From: Neoarius graeffei
Lineage: Eukaryota > Chordata > Actinopteri > Siluriformes > Ariidae
Direction of reading: 5' to 3'
DNA length: 64,000 nucleotides
Assembly (NCBI RefSeq): GCF_027579695.1
Contig: NC_083587.1
Location: 43,008,232-43,072,231 of the forward strand
Both the position numbers and the translations under genes were made by a program. Positions within the stretch are counted from its first letter, which is position 1. Each line of letters starts with the position of its first letter. This document shows, in pieces, positions 1 through 52,757 of the stretch. The notes under the pieces were generated by a model, which saw only the letters and a list, made by a program, of their open reading frames with translations, made no database searches and was not told the DNA's origin.

Positions 1-1980
1 TCATTAATTGTATTTTAAGTTGTAACTTTATACACCTAAGGATTGGTGTGCTCACAGAATAATCATAACCGTAATAAAACATCATGCAAAATATTTGATC
101 ACCGTTGTAACTCCATTTTCCGCAAACCCAAAACCAATACGATCGTGTGTTTTGATCTAAACGGAAAGCCTCAGGGTCAAGGTCACTACCTCACCAAAAG
201 TAGTAACTTAATCATTACGCCATAAAAAAATTTAGTTATAAATCTGTGATTTTGTTTTTTTAAACGAAAGCTGAAAGTTAGGTATAGAATGTTTCTTACA
301 GAATATGTTACGATGGTAGCTGGTCTTGTATGAATTTCTGAGCTATAAAATGAGTTGTGGTCTATTTTTTACCGTAGCGTGTTATTTGTGTGCGGGGAAG
401 GACACACATTAACAATTTGCATGTGTAGAATGGAATTTTCCACTCCAACAGTTAGAAGTTGATCGTGCTTCCATTTGCGGTCTTTCTGTTACGCAGGTGA
501 TCTGTTCGGATGTTATCACTGAAAAGATGAGTTTTGACAGTTTTATTTTGTTTTAGTCTTGTAGTATAAGGCAATAGAATGTTTCTTTTTCATTTTACTT
601 TCATATTTCGTAGTGTTTGCATATTTTTGGCCAATATTTTGCAACCATGGTCAATTTAGATCGAACTTTTGATTGAATCTACAGCCAGTCATTTTGCCCC
701 GCCCCCACCTCACGCTCCATCCGGTGCGGTAGTGATGTCCCGACCTTCAGCTGGTACAGTCGCTGTTCTTTTACCAGCACCATTATTCTCATCTTTCCGG
801 TGTGTTCTTGATTTTTCCATTGTGTCCTATTGTCCTATTTCGCCATATCAAATACCCAAAATGTGTCATATTATTCATATTTAAGTGAATAATCAATTCA
901 GTCATCATAACTTGGCATTTTTAACCCAAGCAATCAAAAAGAAATTTATTCAATATTTTCACTCATTAAAGCCCCTCATTGAAGGAGGGGCTTTAATTCT
1001 TCAAGATCTAGTTATTTTATATGTAAGTCAATTTTACAAAAGCATTTGAATTGTAATCAAAAAAAATTTCCACAGTGGAGGCTAGATAAAGCAAGATACT
1101 ATCTTTATTCTTATTGAACATGACAAAAGAAACACTGAGTGTTAGGTAAATGCAAAAAAAATAGTAAAATTAGAAAATTTATTTTTTGACCATAATGTCC
1201 CAAATAAGAGACCAGTTTCTGAGACGGACCCATATTTATTTAATAATTAACTCAATGTACTTACAAGAGTCCCTCGGAGGCGCATGCGCATTCTGTGTTT
1301 TTGGCTGCGAACAAGATGCTCTTTGTTGTGAAAGAGCCAGAAAAAGTGAAATCATTTAACTGATGCTTTCATTTTCTTTGAATTAAAATAAAAGATAAAC
1401 TATCATGTAATTTCTTATATTTGCTGTTTCTGTCTGTTTTTATTATAAACACGTTGCATTATGTCTCCATTTTGATTGGGCAATGAGTAAAAATGAAGGT
1501 TACATAATTTCTTCCTCACCCCAAATAGTGCATGATGGTTTAGGTATGCAGTTTGTATGTTGCTAATCATGTAGTTAGAAGACTTAACTTGCTTTTTATC
1601 CACATTAGGCTTGAGGTTCCAGCATAAATCTCTCAATCAACTTTATTTGGGTTCGGAGGGAAATTACTTATATTTAATTTTTGGCCACATTATCATGTGC
1701 AGAAGAAAAGTTGTGGTCTGTGAGACATTTTACTATGATGCAAGTTATTCAGCAGTAAATCAGATCTCTATTTCACAATCAGGTTAAGCATAAAAGGGCA
1801 ATTAGAAGGTAAAAGATTGATGGTGGCTTAATAAAGCCCACTAAGTAGTTTAAAAGACTTAAATTATATTCCAAAGCATGTCACAGGCATTTCATTAAAA
1901 CCTCCGGGAACTGTGTCAACTTGTGGAAAAGGGGTATAATATGTCAGCTTTAAAGTTTTTAAATGTCAAATTGTTAAAAC
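1..1980. other. Intergenic stretch, no gene recognised
   Basis: AT-rich sequence without coding or transposon motifs that I can name. The only local structure is a hairpin at about 967-994, where AAAGCCCCTC and its reverse complement flank a short loop. Short open frames here show no family features. Confidence 0.5.
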
Positions 1981-1984
1981 ATTG

Positions 1985-2345
1985 CTATGCTAGCCCAGCA
2001 ACCCTTGGTTGTTAGGGTGCTCTTATGCTAACACATTTGGTTACCTGGGTGTTGCTATCTGTTTGCTATGGTAATGCGATTGTTTTTTATGCACATCCAG
2101 CTGGTTACTCTGGTGTTGCTAGGGAGTTGTTGTGCTATCCAAGATGGGTGATAGGGTAATGCTAGGTAGTTGCTATAATATCCCAGTTATTTGCTACAGG
2201 GATGCTACATTGTTACTTTGATGTTAAAGGTGATTGCAAGGGTGCTACTCCGTTGTTAGTTTGCTTTTCAAGCTGGTTGCTATGGTGTTTCTAGGTGGTT
2301 GCTATGATGTTTCAGGTGGTTGTGAGGGTGTTGCCTGATTCCCCC
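1985..2345. repeat. Degenerate minisatellite rich in GTTGCTA / GGTTGCTATGGTG
   Basis: Many imperfect repeats of a roughly 10-20 bp motif built from ggttgctatggtg, gtgttgctagg and similar. No protein signal. Such GTTGCTAGG minisatellites are frequent in fish DNA. Confidence 0.6.
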
Positions 2346-2923
2346 ATGTACTACATAATGATAAAGTTACACGTCTGTAGCTCCCATGGTTTGGTCTGCA
2401 TGAATTCCTCCCTCTGGACAAATGGTTCATTTCAGAGCAATGCTATGTGGCAACTGTAATTCTGAACTTTCCCAAAAGTAAAAGCACCCCATTCTCATAT
2501 GGGATCTACTTCTGTGCCAAATTTTGTGTTTCTTCATCAAAAATTGCAACCCATAAAAATGGTACAAATTTTTTAATAGAATGCAGAACATTATGTATGA
2601 AATATTTCATGTGTAACCACATACAAAATCATACATTTCATACATAGTCACATATAAAATCATGTTTTGTCTTGGCCTACTTAGATCTTTTAAATGAAGT
2701 TGAGATTGAGGTTACTGAGAGGTTATTTTCTGTTAGGTCATCCTGACCTGTTTCCTTCTGAATTGTGTATTGTTCTAACTTTTGCACCTGCATTCTTTAT
2801 GTCATAATGACCTAGCCACAACCATGTTGAATCAAGTAGTGTGCACGCTGTATTAAGCAGTTACCCACACTGTATCATGTATTGCTTTAATTATGTGTTG
2901 TGCTGGCCTTGCAAGTTAATGTA

Positions 2924-4519
2924 CAACCCCGATTCCAAAAAAGTTGGGACAAAGAACAAATTGTAAATAAAAACGGAATGCAATAATTTACAAATCTCAG
3001 AAACTGATATTGTATTCACAATAGAACATAGACAACATATCAAATGTCGAAAGTGAGACATTTTGAAATTTCATGCCAAATATTGGCTCATTTGAAATTT
3101 CATGACAGCAACACATCTCAAAAAAGTTGGGACAGGGACAATAAGAGGCTGGAAAAGTTAAAGGTACAAAAAAGGAACAGCTGGAGGACCAAATTGCAAC
3201 TCATTAGGCCAATTGGCAATAGGTCATTAACATGACTGGGTATAAAAAGAGCATCTTGGAGTGGCAGCGGCTCTCAGAAGTAAAGATGGGAAGAGGATCA
3301 CCAATCCCCCTAATTCTGCGCCAACAAATAGTGGAGCAATATCAGAAAGGAGTTTGACATTGTAAAATTGCAAAGAGTTTGAACATATCATCTACAGTGC
3401 ATAATATCAAAAGATTCAGAGAATCTGGAAGAATCTCTGTGTGTAAGGGTCAAGGCCGGAAAACCATACTGGGTGCCCGTGATCTTCGAGCCCTTAGATG
3501 GCACTATATCACATACAGGCATGCTTCTGTATTGGAAATCACAAAATGGGCTCAGGAATATTTCCAGAGAACATTATCTGTGAACACAATTCACCGTGCC
3601 ATCCGCCGTTGCCAGCTAAAACTGTATAGTTCAAAGAAGAAGCCGTATCTAAACATGATCCAGAAGTGCAGACGTCTTCTCTGGGCCAAGGCTCATTTAA
3701 AATGGACTGTGGCAAAGTGGAAAACTGTTCTGTGGTCAGACGAATCAAAATTTGAAGTTCTTTATGGAAATCAGGGATGCCGTGTCATTCGGACTAAAGA
3801 GGAGAAGGACGACCCAAATTGTTATCAGCGCTCAATTCAGAAGCCTGCATCGCTGATGGTATGGGGTTGCATTAGTGCGTGTGGCATGGGCAGCTTACAC
3901 ATCTGGAAAGACACCATCAATGCTGAAAGGTATATCCAGGTTCTAGAGCAACATATGCTCCCATCCAGACGACGTCTCTTTCAGGGAAGACCTTGCATTT
4001 TCCAGCGTGACAATGCCAAACCACATACAGCATCAATTACAGCATCATGGCTGCGTAGAAGAAGGGTCCAGGTACTGAACTGGCCAGCCTGCAGTCCAGA
4101 TCTTTCACCCATAGAAAACATTTGGCGCATCATAAAACGGAAGATACGACAAAAAAGACCTAAGACAGTTGAGCAACTAGAATCCTACATTAGACAAGAA
4201 TTGGTTAATATTCCCATCCCTAAATTTGAGCAACTTGTCTCATCAGTCCCCAGACGTTTACAGACTGTTGTAAAGAGAAAAGGGGATGTCTCACAGTGGT
4301 AAACATGGCCTTGTCTCAGCTTTTTTGAGATGTGTTGTCACGAAATTTAAAGTTACCTAATTTTTCTCTTTAAATGATACATTTTCTCAGTTTAAACATT
4401 TGATATGTCATCTATGTTCTATTCTGAATAAAATATGGAATTTTGAAGCTTCCACATCATTGCATTCAGTTTTTATTTACAATTTGTACTTTGTCCCAAC
4501 TTTTTTGGAATCGGGGTTG
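2924..4519 (+). mobile_element. Tc1/mariner element, copy A (1596 bp, TA duplication)
   Basis: The ends CAACCCCGATTCCAAAAAAG and its reverse complement are flanked by TA at 2922-2923 and 4520-4521, the standard Tc1/mariner target duplication. Length is typical for the family. It encodes one transposase frame in the plus direction and is nearly identical to copy C at 11152-12746, so both are young. Confidence 0.95.
3286..4302 (+). pseudogene. Tc1 transposase, one premature stop
   Basis: Start ATG at 3286 ([12 protein letters not shown]), shared with copy C. N-terminal helix-turn-helix DNA-binding part, then the DDE/D catalytic part: WSDESKFEV, then [11 protein letters not shown], then [15 protein letters not shown] replaces the CGA seen in copy C early in the N-terminus (about 3355), a typical CpG decay, and two in-frame codon losses occur near the helix-turn-helix. 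From about 3379 the frame is open to the TAA at 4300-4302. As it stands this copy should not make full-length transposase. Confidence 0.92.
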
Positions 4520-4551
4520 TATAACAGTCTATCAAAAAGTACCCTAAGCTG

Positions 4552-6076
<1,525 letters not shown>

Positions 6077-6194
6077 TACATACTGTTCATTCTTAACCAT
6101 GCATTCATGTACTGGGGTGTTTGGTTGGCACAGTCAATGTTGATTTATTATGTTGATTTTATTAAGAATAAACAAATTTGCTGCTGTTTAAATA

Positions 6195-6197
<3 letters not shown>

Positions 6198-6263
<66 letters not shown>
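6198..6263. repeat. (TTA)n microsatellite
   Basis: About 22 copies of the trinucleotide with no interruption. Apparent poly-leucine frames across it are artefacts of the repeat. Confidence 0.95.
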
Positions 6264-6904
6264 GTTATCAATGGCTTGGTAATATTGGTGGTTACATTGT
6301 ATAGATAATGAGAGATGTACTGACCAATAGAAAACAATAGTAAAAATCTGGCAATGGTTGCTGTGAAATGTCAGCCAATAAGATCATTGGTAATATCAAA
6401 ATGGGAGTGAATTATGATGTTTTAGAACTGTATAAAATGAGAAATTCTGTCATTGTTCATTAGATCACTCTGCAGACTTATTTGGCTTTTGTTGTTTGAT
6501 TCAATAAAAGTCTATTTTCTACAACTCTTTGACCTTTGGCTCTTGTTGAGATGGGCAAGTTTCCACTCCATATGTTGGCTCTGTCAAACCAAATTAAACA
6601 AGTATACCAAAATGTTTGAATTCTCCATCAAGTGAAATTACATTTTTAGACCAGCTTACTATTTAGAAAAAGAATCATCAATATGTAGGCAGTTCTGCTG
6701 TGGACTGGCAAAGAACCCAGGACTACTGTGTGCACTGGGGCTGGGATCGCAACAAATATCTTGAAAAGGTTGACGGATTTGGCCAGAAATCCTTTGGATG
6801 TCTGTTGTAAATTAAAATTATTATTATTACAATTGCAACGATGTGGTATTGTTGTACTGTTTTGTTAGGCTATGCAAGGAGTGTGTATGTGTGTGTGTGT
6901 GTTT

Positions 6905-46544
<39,640 letters not shown>

Positions 46545-46591
46545 CTAACAGAGAGAGAGAATTATTGCTGTAATCGTCATAGTGTGACATC

Positions 46592-46658
46592 ACAAATACA
46601 TACATACATACATACATACATACATACATACATACATACATACATACATACATACATT
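46592..46658. repeat. (TACA)n microsatellite
   Basis: About 15 tetranucleotide copies immediately 5' of the FN3 exon. Read on the minus strand it gives a false CMYVCMYV peptide. Confidence 0.93.
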
Positions 46659-46767
46659 CATTCATGCTCTATATGGCTTGTTCACTGTGGGTTATGAGTG
46701 AGCTGGAGCCAATCCCAGCTGACATTGGGCAAGAGGAGGGGTATACCCTGGACAGACCACAAATACA

Positions 46768-49070
46768 GCTGAGGCCAAAACTTTACATACACCTATGCTA
46801 AAGACAATCTCACAACTCACATTCCATTTTACCATACATTTACTGTTTTAAGTCAATTAAGGTGTTTATTTCCATAAGTAAATTTTAAAATAATAGGTGA
46901 GATATTTAGTTTACATTTTATTTACAACCCCAATTCCAAAAGAAGTTGGGACGCTGTGTAAAACATAAATAAAAACAGAATATTATGATTTGCAAATCAT
47001 TGAGACCCTAGATTTCATTGAAGCCAGTACAAAGACATCTCAAATGTTGAAACTGAAATTTTATTATTGTTTGAAAAATATATGCTCATTTTGAATGGGA
47101 TGCCAGCAACACATTTCAAAAAAGTTGGGACAGGTGCATGTTTATCATGGTGTTGCATCACCTCTACTTCTAACAACACTGTAAATGTTTGGGAACTGAG
47201 GAGACCAATTGCTGTAGTTTTGAAATTGAACTGTTGTCCAATTCTTCAATTTCAGTTTAACAATTTCAGTTGCTCAACAGTTTGGGGTCTCTCGTCATAT
47301 TTTTGCTTTATAATGTACCAGATATTTTTAATGGGTGACAGGTCTGGACTGCAGGCAGGCCACTTTAGCACCCAGACTATTTTACTACAGAGCCATGCAG
47401 TTGTAATGTGTGGAATGCGGTTTGGCATTATCTTGCAGAAATAAGAAAGGCCTTCCCTGAAACAGATGGCAGCATGTTGCTCCAAAACCTACATACATCA
47501 TTCACCATTAATGGCGCCTTCCCAGATGTGCAAGCTACCCATGCCGTGTGCACTAATGCACCCCATACCATCACAGTTGCTGGCTTTTGAACTATATGCT
47601 GCTGATAAGCCCGATGGTCCCTCTCCTCTCTAACTCAGAGGATGCGGTGTCCATGATTTCCAAGAAGAATTTCAAATTGCGAATCATCAGACCACGGGAC
47701 AGTTTTTATTTTTCACCTCAGGAACAAAGTCAGGTTTGTGGGCCGCCTTGCTCAGACATGTTTTATTTCAAAAATCTTCTATGCAATTTATATGGGATTT
47801 TTTTTAGAACTTTAGGTATATCATGTATGCTTAAGATCTGAAAGACTTATTTTTAAATTTTTGATTTATATTTTGTGGTGTTGCTTCAGTATTTCAAGAT
47901 AATCCTCCTTCCTCATGATGCTATCCATTTTTTTTTCCAGGGCACCAGTCCCTTTTCCAGGAAAAAAAAAAACACACAAACATGCCACACCCATGCTTCA
48001 TAGTTGGGATGGTGCTATTCAGATTAAAATCTTCACCCTCTTACTTCTATACATAGTGCTGGTCAGTGTGGTCAAATAGTTCAAAATTTATGTCACCTAA
48101 CAAGGGAAAGCTCTTTCAGAAGACTGGTGATCAGCTGCAAAATTCGGTCTGGCCTTTTTATGTTGGAGTAGGGGCTTCTTCCTTGCACAACAGGCTTTTC
48201 AGGCCGCAGTGATGTAGGATCCTCTTCATGGTGGATGTACATACTTTGGTACCTGACATGTCCAACTCATTCACCAGTTTCTTTGCTCTTGTCTTGGGAT
48301 TCAGTTGAACCTTTTATACCAAAGTTCACTCATCCCCAGGAGTTCATTTGTGCCTCCTTCCTGAATGGCTCAGTGTTTGTGTGGTCCCAAGATTATTATA
48401 TTTTCAGATATAAATACAGATGGTACAGATGCTTGTGGTACCTTTTATTGTTTTGGTAAGTGCTTCTCAGGAGGAACTGGACTTCTGAAAGTCCATAGTT
48501 ATTGTTTTTCTGAGGTCTTGGCTGAGTTGTTTGGATTTTCCCATTATATCAAGTGCAAAAGGTACCTAAAGTTAGGCCCCCAATGCAGCCATAGGCACAC
48601 TGCAAATTAAGTCTAATTACGAAAATTGGCCAATCAGAAGCTTCTAAAAGTTCTTAAATCCACTTCTGGATTCTTACCAGGGACTCAGGGGTTCAAACCT
48701 GTTCCAGCATGACAGTGCCCCTGGGTACAAAATGAGCTGCATAAAGACATGATTTGCCAAAGTTGGATTGGAAAGTCTTGAATGGCCTGCACAGAGCCAA
48801 AACCCCAGTGAACACCTTTGGGAGGAATTGGAACACCAGCACTGTGCCAGGCCTTCTTGGCTGACATCAGAGCACAACCTCACTTATCTTATGACTGAAT
48901 GAGCAGAAATCCTCATAGCCATGTTTCAAAATCTAGTGGAAAGCCTTCCCAGAAGATTGATGATTGTTATAGCAGTGAAAAGAGGATTCAACTCTTTTGG
49001 AATGGGTTATTCAATAAATACATAAGGGTGTGAAGGTCACATGCCCACATACATTTGACCATGTAGTGTA
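46768..49070. mobile_element. Layered Tc1-type remnants
   Basis: 46768-46920 begins with a terminal repeat (gctgaggccaaaactttaca). 46921-47750 is a second Tc1 (acaaccccaattccaaaaga) with minus-strand transposase pieces ([20 protein letters not shown], then SPIKNIWYIIKQK). 47760-48640 resumes worn Tc1-like sequence. 48680-49070 is plus-strand C-terminal transposase debris (FQHDSAPGYKM, LESLEWPAQ) ending at the terminal repeat catttgaccatgtagtgta. Order and boundaries are approximate. Confidence 0.65.
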
Positions 49071-49199
49071 CAACTGAGAATTCTATATGTGGCAGTTTGA
49101 GTCCTTGAAACTATGCTCTAATGAAGGCAAGAAAGTAATACATGTAGTCGTGTTCATGAAACCATTTTTTTTTTTAATGTAGTGAACAACTCCATCTAT

Positions 49200-49545
49200 A
49201 TAAGTCAACTAATGCAGTCCTCTCCCAAAGTATTGGAATGGCAAGGTCGTTCCTATACGTTGAATATATTTTAGTTTGAGATCAAAATATGAATATGAGA
49301 TGACAGAATTTCAGTTTTCATTTCCTGATATTTACATCCAGATGTGTTAAACAACTTAGAAAATGTCACCTTTTGATTGAACCTATGCATTTTTTTAAAT
49401 GATTAAAACTATGGAAACATGTGACAGACAGGTGTTTCTTGTTGCCCAGGCATTCCCTGTCACATTGATTTGTTTAAACAATTAATAGCTATGAATGTCT
49501 ACTCTTGGACAGAGCCCAGTGTTTTGCCTGTGGAGCCTGCATTTG
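49200..49545 (+). repeat. Tc1-type fragment, relative of 10893-12960
   Basis: Shares ccaaagtattggaatggcaa, tttcctgatatttacatcca, caggtgtttcttgttgccca and tgtctactcttgg with the nested element at 10893. Uninterrupted here. Confidence 0.75.
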
Positions 49546-49739
49546 TTGTTAAAAATTATATTGAATTGATTTATTCATTATTTATTAAAATGACATTGTA
49601 TAAAAAATGATACAATGACATAATAAATGGATAACACAAAGTGTAGGCACTTATTTCCATTGTGGTCCAAAAGGAGTTACATGATCAACATGGGAACAAA
49701 ATATCAGTAACAGCACTGAAAACCCAAGTTCGGAGCAGT

Positions 49740-50115
49740 CTCCAAACATGGCCGCTCCAGACTACATTTCCCATGATTACACCCCCCCCCCCAAGACTTT
49801 TAACTACATCACCTGTCTCCCATTATCCTGCAATCACCTTCCCTATATAAGCTCAGCAGTCACAAACGCACCTTGTAAAGTATTGTTGTGTCCTTTACCT
49901 GACTTTACCAAGCTGTCTGGTTTCTGACTGGCTTTCTGTTAGACCACTGTTTGTTTATTTTCTACTTTGTCTTCTTGTCTGCCCTGCACTGCTCTGTTTA
50001 CTGATCAATTGACCGCCACCCATTACAATTTCTGATTCACGATTTGGCTTTATCTGCAGTTTGTGCTGTACCTGCTCTCCCCTGGATCTGCATCTGTAAG
50101 TGCCTGCAATCTGAC
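49740..50115 (+). repeat. Candidate solo LTR
   Basis: Has a TATA-like ctatataagctcag at about 49842 and ends gtaagtgcctgcaatctgaca, shared with 40555-40855. Upstream 'ccgctccagactacatttcc' is typical of fish LTR promoters. No internal genes and no clear duplication; class unknown. Confidence 0.5.
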
Positions 50116-50199
50116 ACAAAAATTAGAGTATACAATAATAGTGTTTTAATACCAAATAAAATCTGAAGACTTCTGAAGACAATAACTTTTTTTTTATTG

Positions 50200-51970
50200 T
50201 TAAAAAAATAAATTATTTAACCTGAGACTTAAACTGGGGTTTGTACCTGAGGTTCTGTATACGACTAGGTAGGCTATTCCATAAGATACTAGTGTAACAA
50301 AGATTTACCATGGAAATTTACTGAGGGTATCTGGAGAGATATGCTACTGGATCTTATTCCAATTAAATGATTGTGTAGGTTGAAAGCGAGCCAAGAAATA
50401 ATTTGGAACTTTACCATTGACAATATTATGAACAAGATTTAATTTGAGTTGGTTAATGTGTAATTCAACAAGCAACATACTGTACCAACTGATTCAAATT
50501 CATGAGCACCAATAGGAGTTCTGGCTGGTGCATTTAAAATGAATCAAATGACTTTGTTTTGGGTACGCTAAGTTAGTCTTGTATTTCTTAGTTAAACCAG
50601 TGTACCATAACTTGCTGGTATAGTCAACATGACAGTGGATCAAGGCAGATACAAGGATCCTCTTAGTTCTGTTGTCAACATTCCTTGCTTTTCTGTAAAG
50701 GAATTTTTAAGCTTCACATTTGCCCTGGTAATTACATCTATGGCCATGTTCTCTCCAGACAGACTGATCAAGAGTGGCACCTAGGCATTTCACCTTTGCT
50801 TGGCATTTTAAAGTATTTCCAGCACATTGCACCTGAATGGATTTTTTTTTTCTGAATTTGTTTGGAGCCAAATGGAGTTGTTTTGGTTTTTCCAACATAA
50901 AGGTAAAGCTTGTTGTCTGTCAGTCGTTCTCTGATAAACTCAAGCTCTGAGGAGAGAATCTGCACTACATCCTCGGTGTGGGACTATGAGGGTGGTATCA
51001 TCTGCATGTAGGAGCATTTTGCAGTTAACAGTTGATGGAATGTCGTTCATCAAATTGTTTTTATCTTATAATGATCTGGAAAAAGTAATCCATGCCTTCA
51101 TTACATCACGCCTGGACTACTGCAATTCCCTCTACCAACGCGTCTGCAGTTGGTTCAAAATGCAGCGGCGAGACTGTTGACTGGTACAAGGAAGTGTGAA
51201 CATATCACCCCTGCATTGGCTCCCCATTCATTTTAGAATTCAATTTAAAGTTTTACTTATTGTTTTTAAGGCTCTAAATGGGCAGGCCCCTGCTTACATC
51301 ACTGAACTTCTCCAGCCCCATTCAGTCACCAGGTCCCTTAGGTCCTCTAGCAAAGGACAACTACATGTGGCATGGTCATGACTGAAACAGAAAGGTGATG
51401 GGGGCCTTTGCTGTGGCTGCTCCCTGACTGTGGAACCAGTTACCCTCAGATATTAGATGCGCCCCCTCTATTCCCACCTTTAAATCTAGATTTAAAAACT
51501 TGCCTCTATTCACTAGCTTTCCTAGTCCCCTAAGCCTCTTATTTCTTGTGTCTGTGTTGTAGGTTCTGTTCTTTGGTTTAACATTTAATTTATTTTTCAC
51601 ATTTGTTTATTTTCCAAATTTGTCATTACTGAATGCTCACTTATTTTTCTTATTCTGTACAGCACTTTGGTCAGTGGTAGCTGTGTTTGTGCTTTTTATA
51701 AATACATTTTACTTCATGTATATAAAGAAAAGCAATAGCCTGAGAACTGATCCTTCAGTGAATAAGGGAGTTGACATTGTTCTACTAATCTCAACTGACT
51801 GTTTTTTGTGCTGTCAAATGGGACCAAAACCAGGCTATGACTGATTTTGTGACATCCTAGAGCTTCAAGTTTCTGCAGAAGGAATGCAGAATTTGGTCTA
51901 GGGTCTACCATATCAAATGCTTTCTGTAAATCAAGCAGTACCATGCCTATATAGTGACCTTTTTGTCTTG
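50200..51970 (-). pseudogene. LINE reverse transcriptase remnant, split by another LINE
   Basis: On the minus strand: VLLDLQKAFDMVD at about 51940 (first catalytic Asp), then after a gap LHADDTTLI at about 51008-50980 (catalytic DD box), then LTDNKLYLYVGKTKTTPFGS. The gap between the two catalytic blocks is filled by a plus-strand LINE 3' end (51030-51715). Many stops. Confidence 0.76.
51030..51715 (+). pseudogene. L2-like LINE 3' end inserted in an opposite LINE
   Basis: Reads LEKVIHAFITSRLDYCNSLY, LVQNAAARL-type block (shifted), HWLPIHFRIQFKVLLIVFKA, LNGQAPAYITELL, then a 3' UTR with tagctgtgtttgtgcttttt. Truncated at its 5' side. Frameshifts at about 51140 and 51180. Confidence 0.76.
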
Positions 51971-52757
51971 CTCCAATTTGATATGGTCAGTTAGGCTGGC
52001 CAAACATGTTTTGGTAGAATATGCAGATCTGAAACCCGATTGGTATTCATACAGGAGCTTATGGGCTCAGAGATAGTTGTCTAATTGCATGTGGACAACT
52101 TTCTCAAGTCTCTTTAATTGCTCAGTTTAACATCTGGGTTGTGCAGCACTCTGTGCGGCAGTGCTTTTGTGCTTGGCGCTGTGTTCCGAGTGATGTTGCT
52201 CAGTGGCATCATGGTGGGAGGTCATCGTCACCTGCTGCTTGGTTGCTGTCATTATGTAGTGAGAAACAAATCCGTGAACTGTGGTAGTGCATCTATTGCA
52301 GAACCACTGGTTGTCACAGTTCCCAAGACGGCGATATTCTGGCAGTGACATGTTCAGGCATTTGTGATGGGACCAGGTGTCCCAACTGTTGCACTGTAGA
52401 GTGGCTTAATTACTCAAGACATTAGTCACACGCTCCACATGGATGAGCAGGATTAGCAGTTACCTTTGGTGGAGCTGGTTGTATCTGTACATCTCCCGAT
52501 ATTAGGATCAGGAGTATAAACTGAGTTCAGTTTTAACAGCTTGTTTCCACCATTTTTGTTTACATTTGACATGAGGGCCAGGGTGAAGGTCACTTCCAGC
52601 TGTAAATGGCATTCCTGCCAACTACTCTTTCATTCAGGATAAAACATTAGATCAGTCAGCATCTTCTCTTTAGAATCTATAAATCTTATAACGTGTTTGT
52701 CAAGTTTCAGCTGGTATTTTTGGATATAAAGCTAATAGATTTAGTATAACTAGCAGG
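51971..52757. other. LINE remnant and unassigned sequence
   Basis: The first part may continue the minus-strand LINE. The rest, up to the hAT element, shows no motif I can name. Confidence 0.4.

Noticed and set aside
6420..6500. TATA-like (tataaaa) and AATAAA-like signals that could be a promoter or solo LTR
   Set aside because: No paired LTR, no duplication and no gene attached; evidence too thin to call.
46545..46665. N-terminal extension with MYVCMYVC repeats upstream of the FN3 exon
   Set aside because: It is the (TACA)n microsatellite in the intron, beyond the acceptor.
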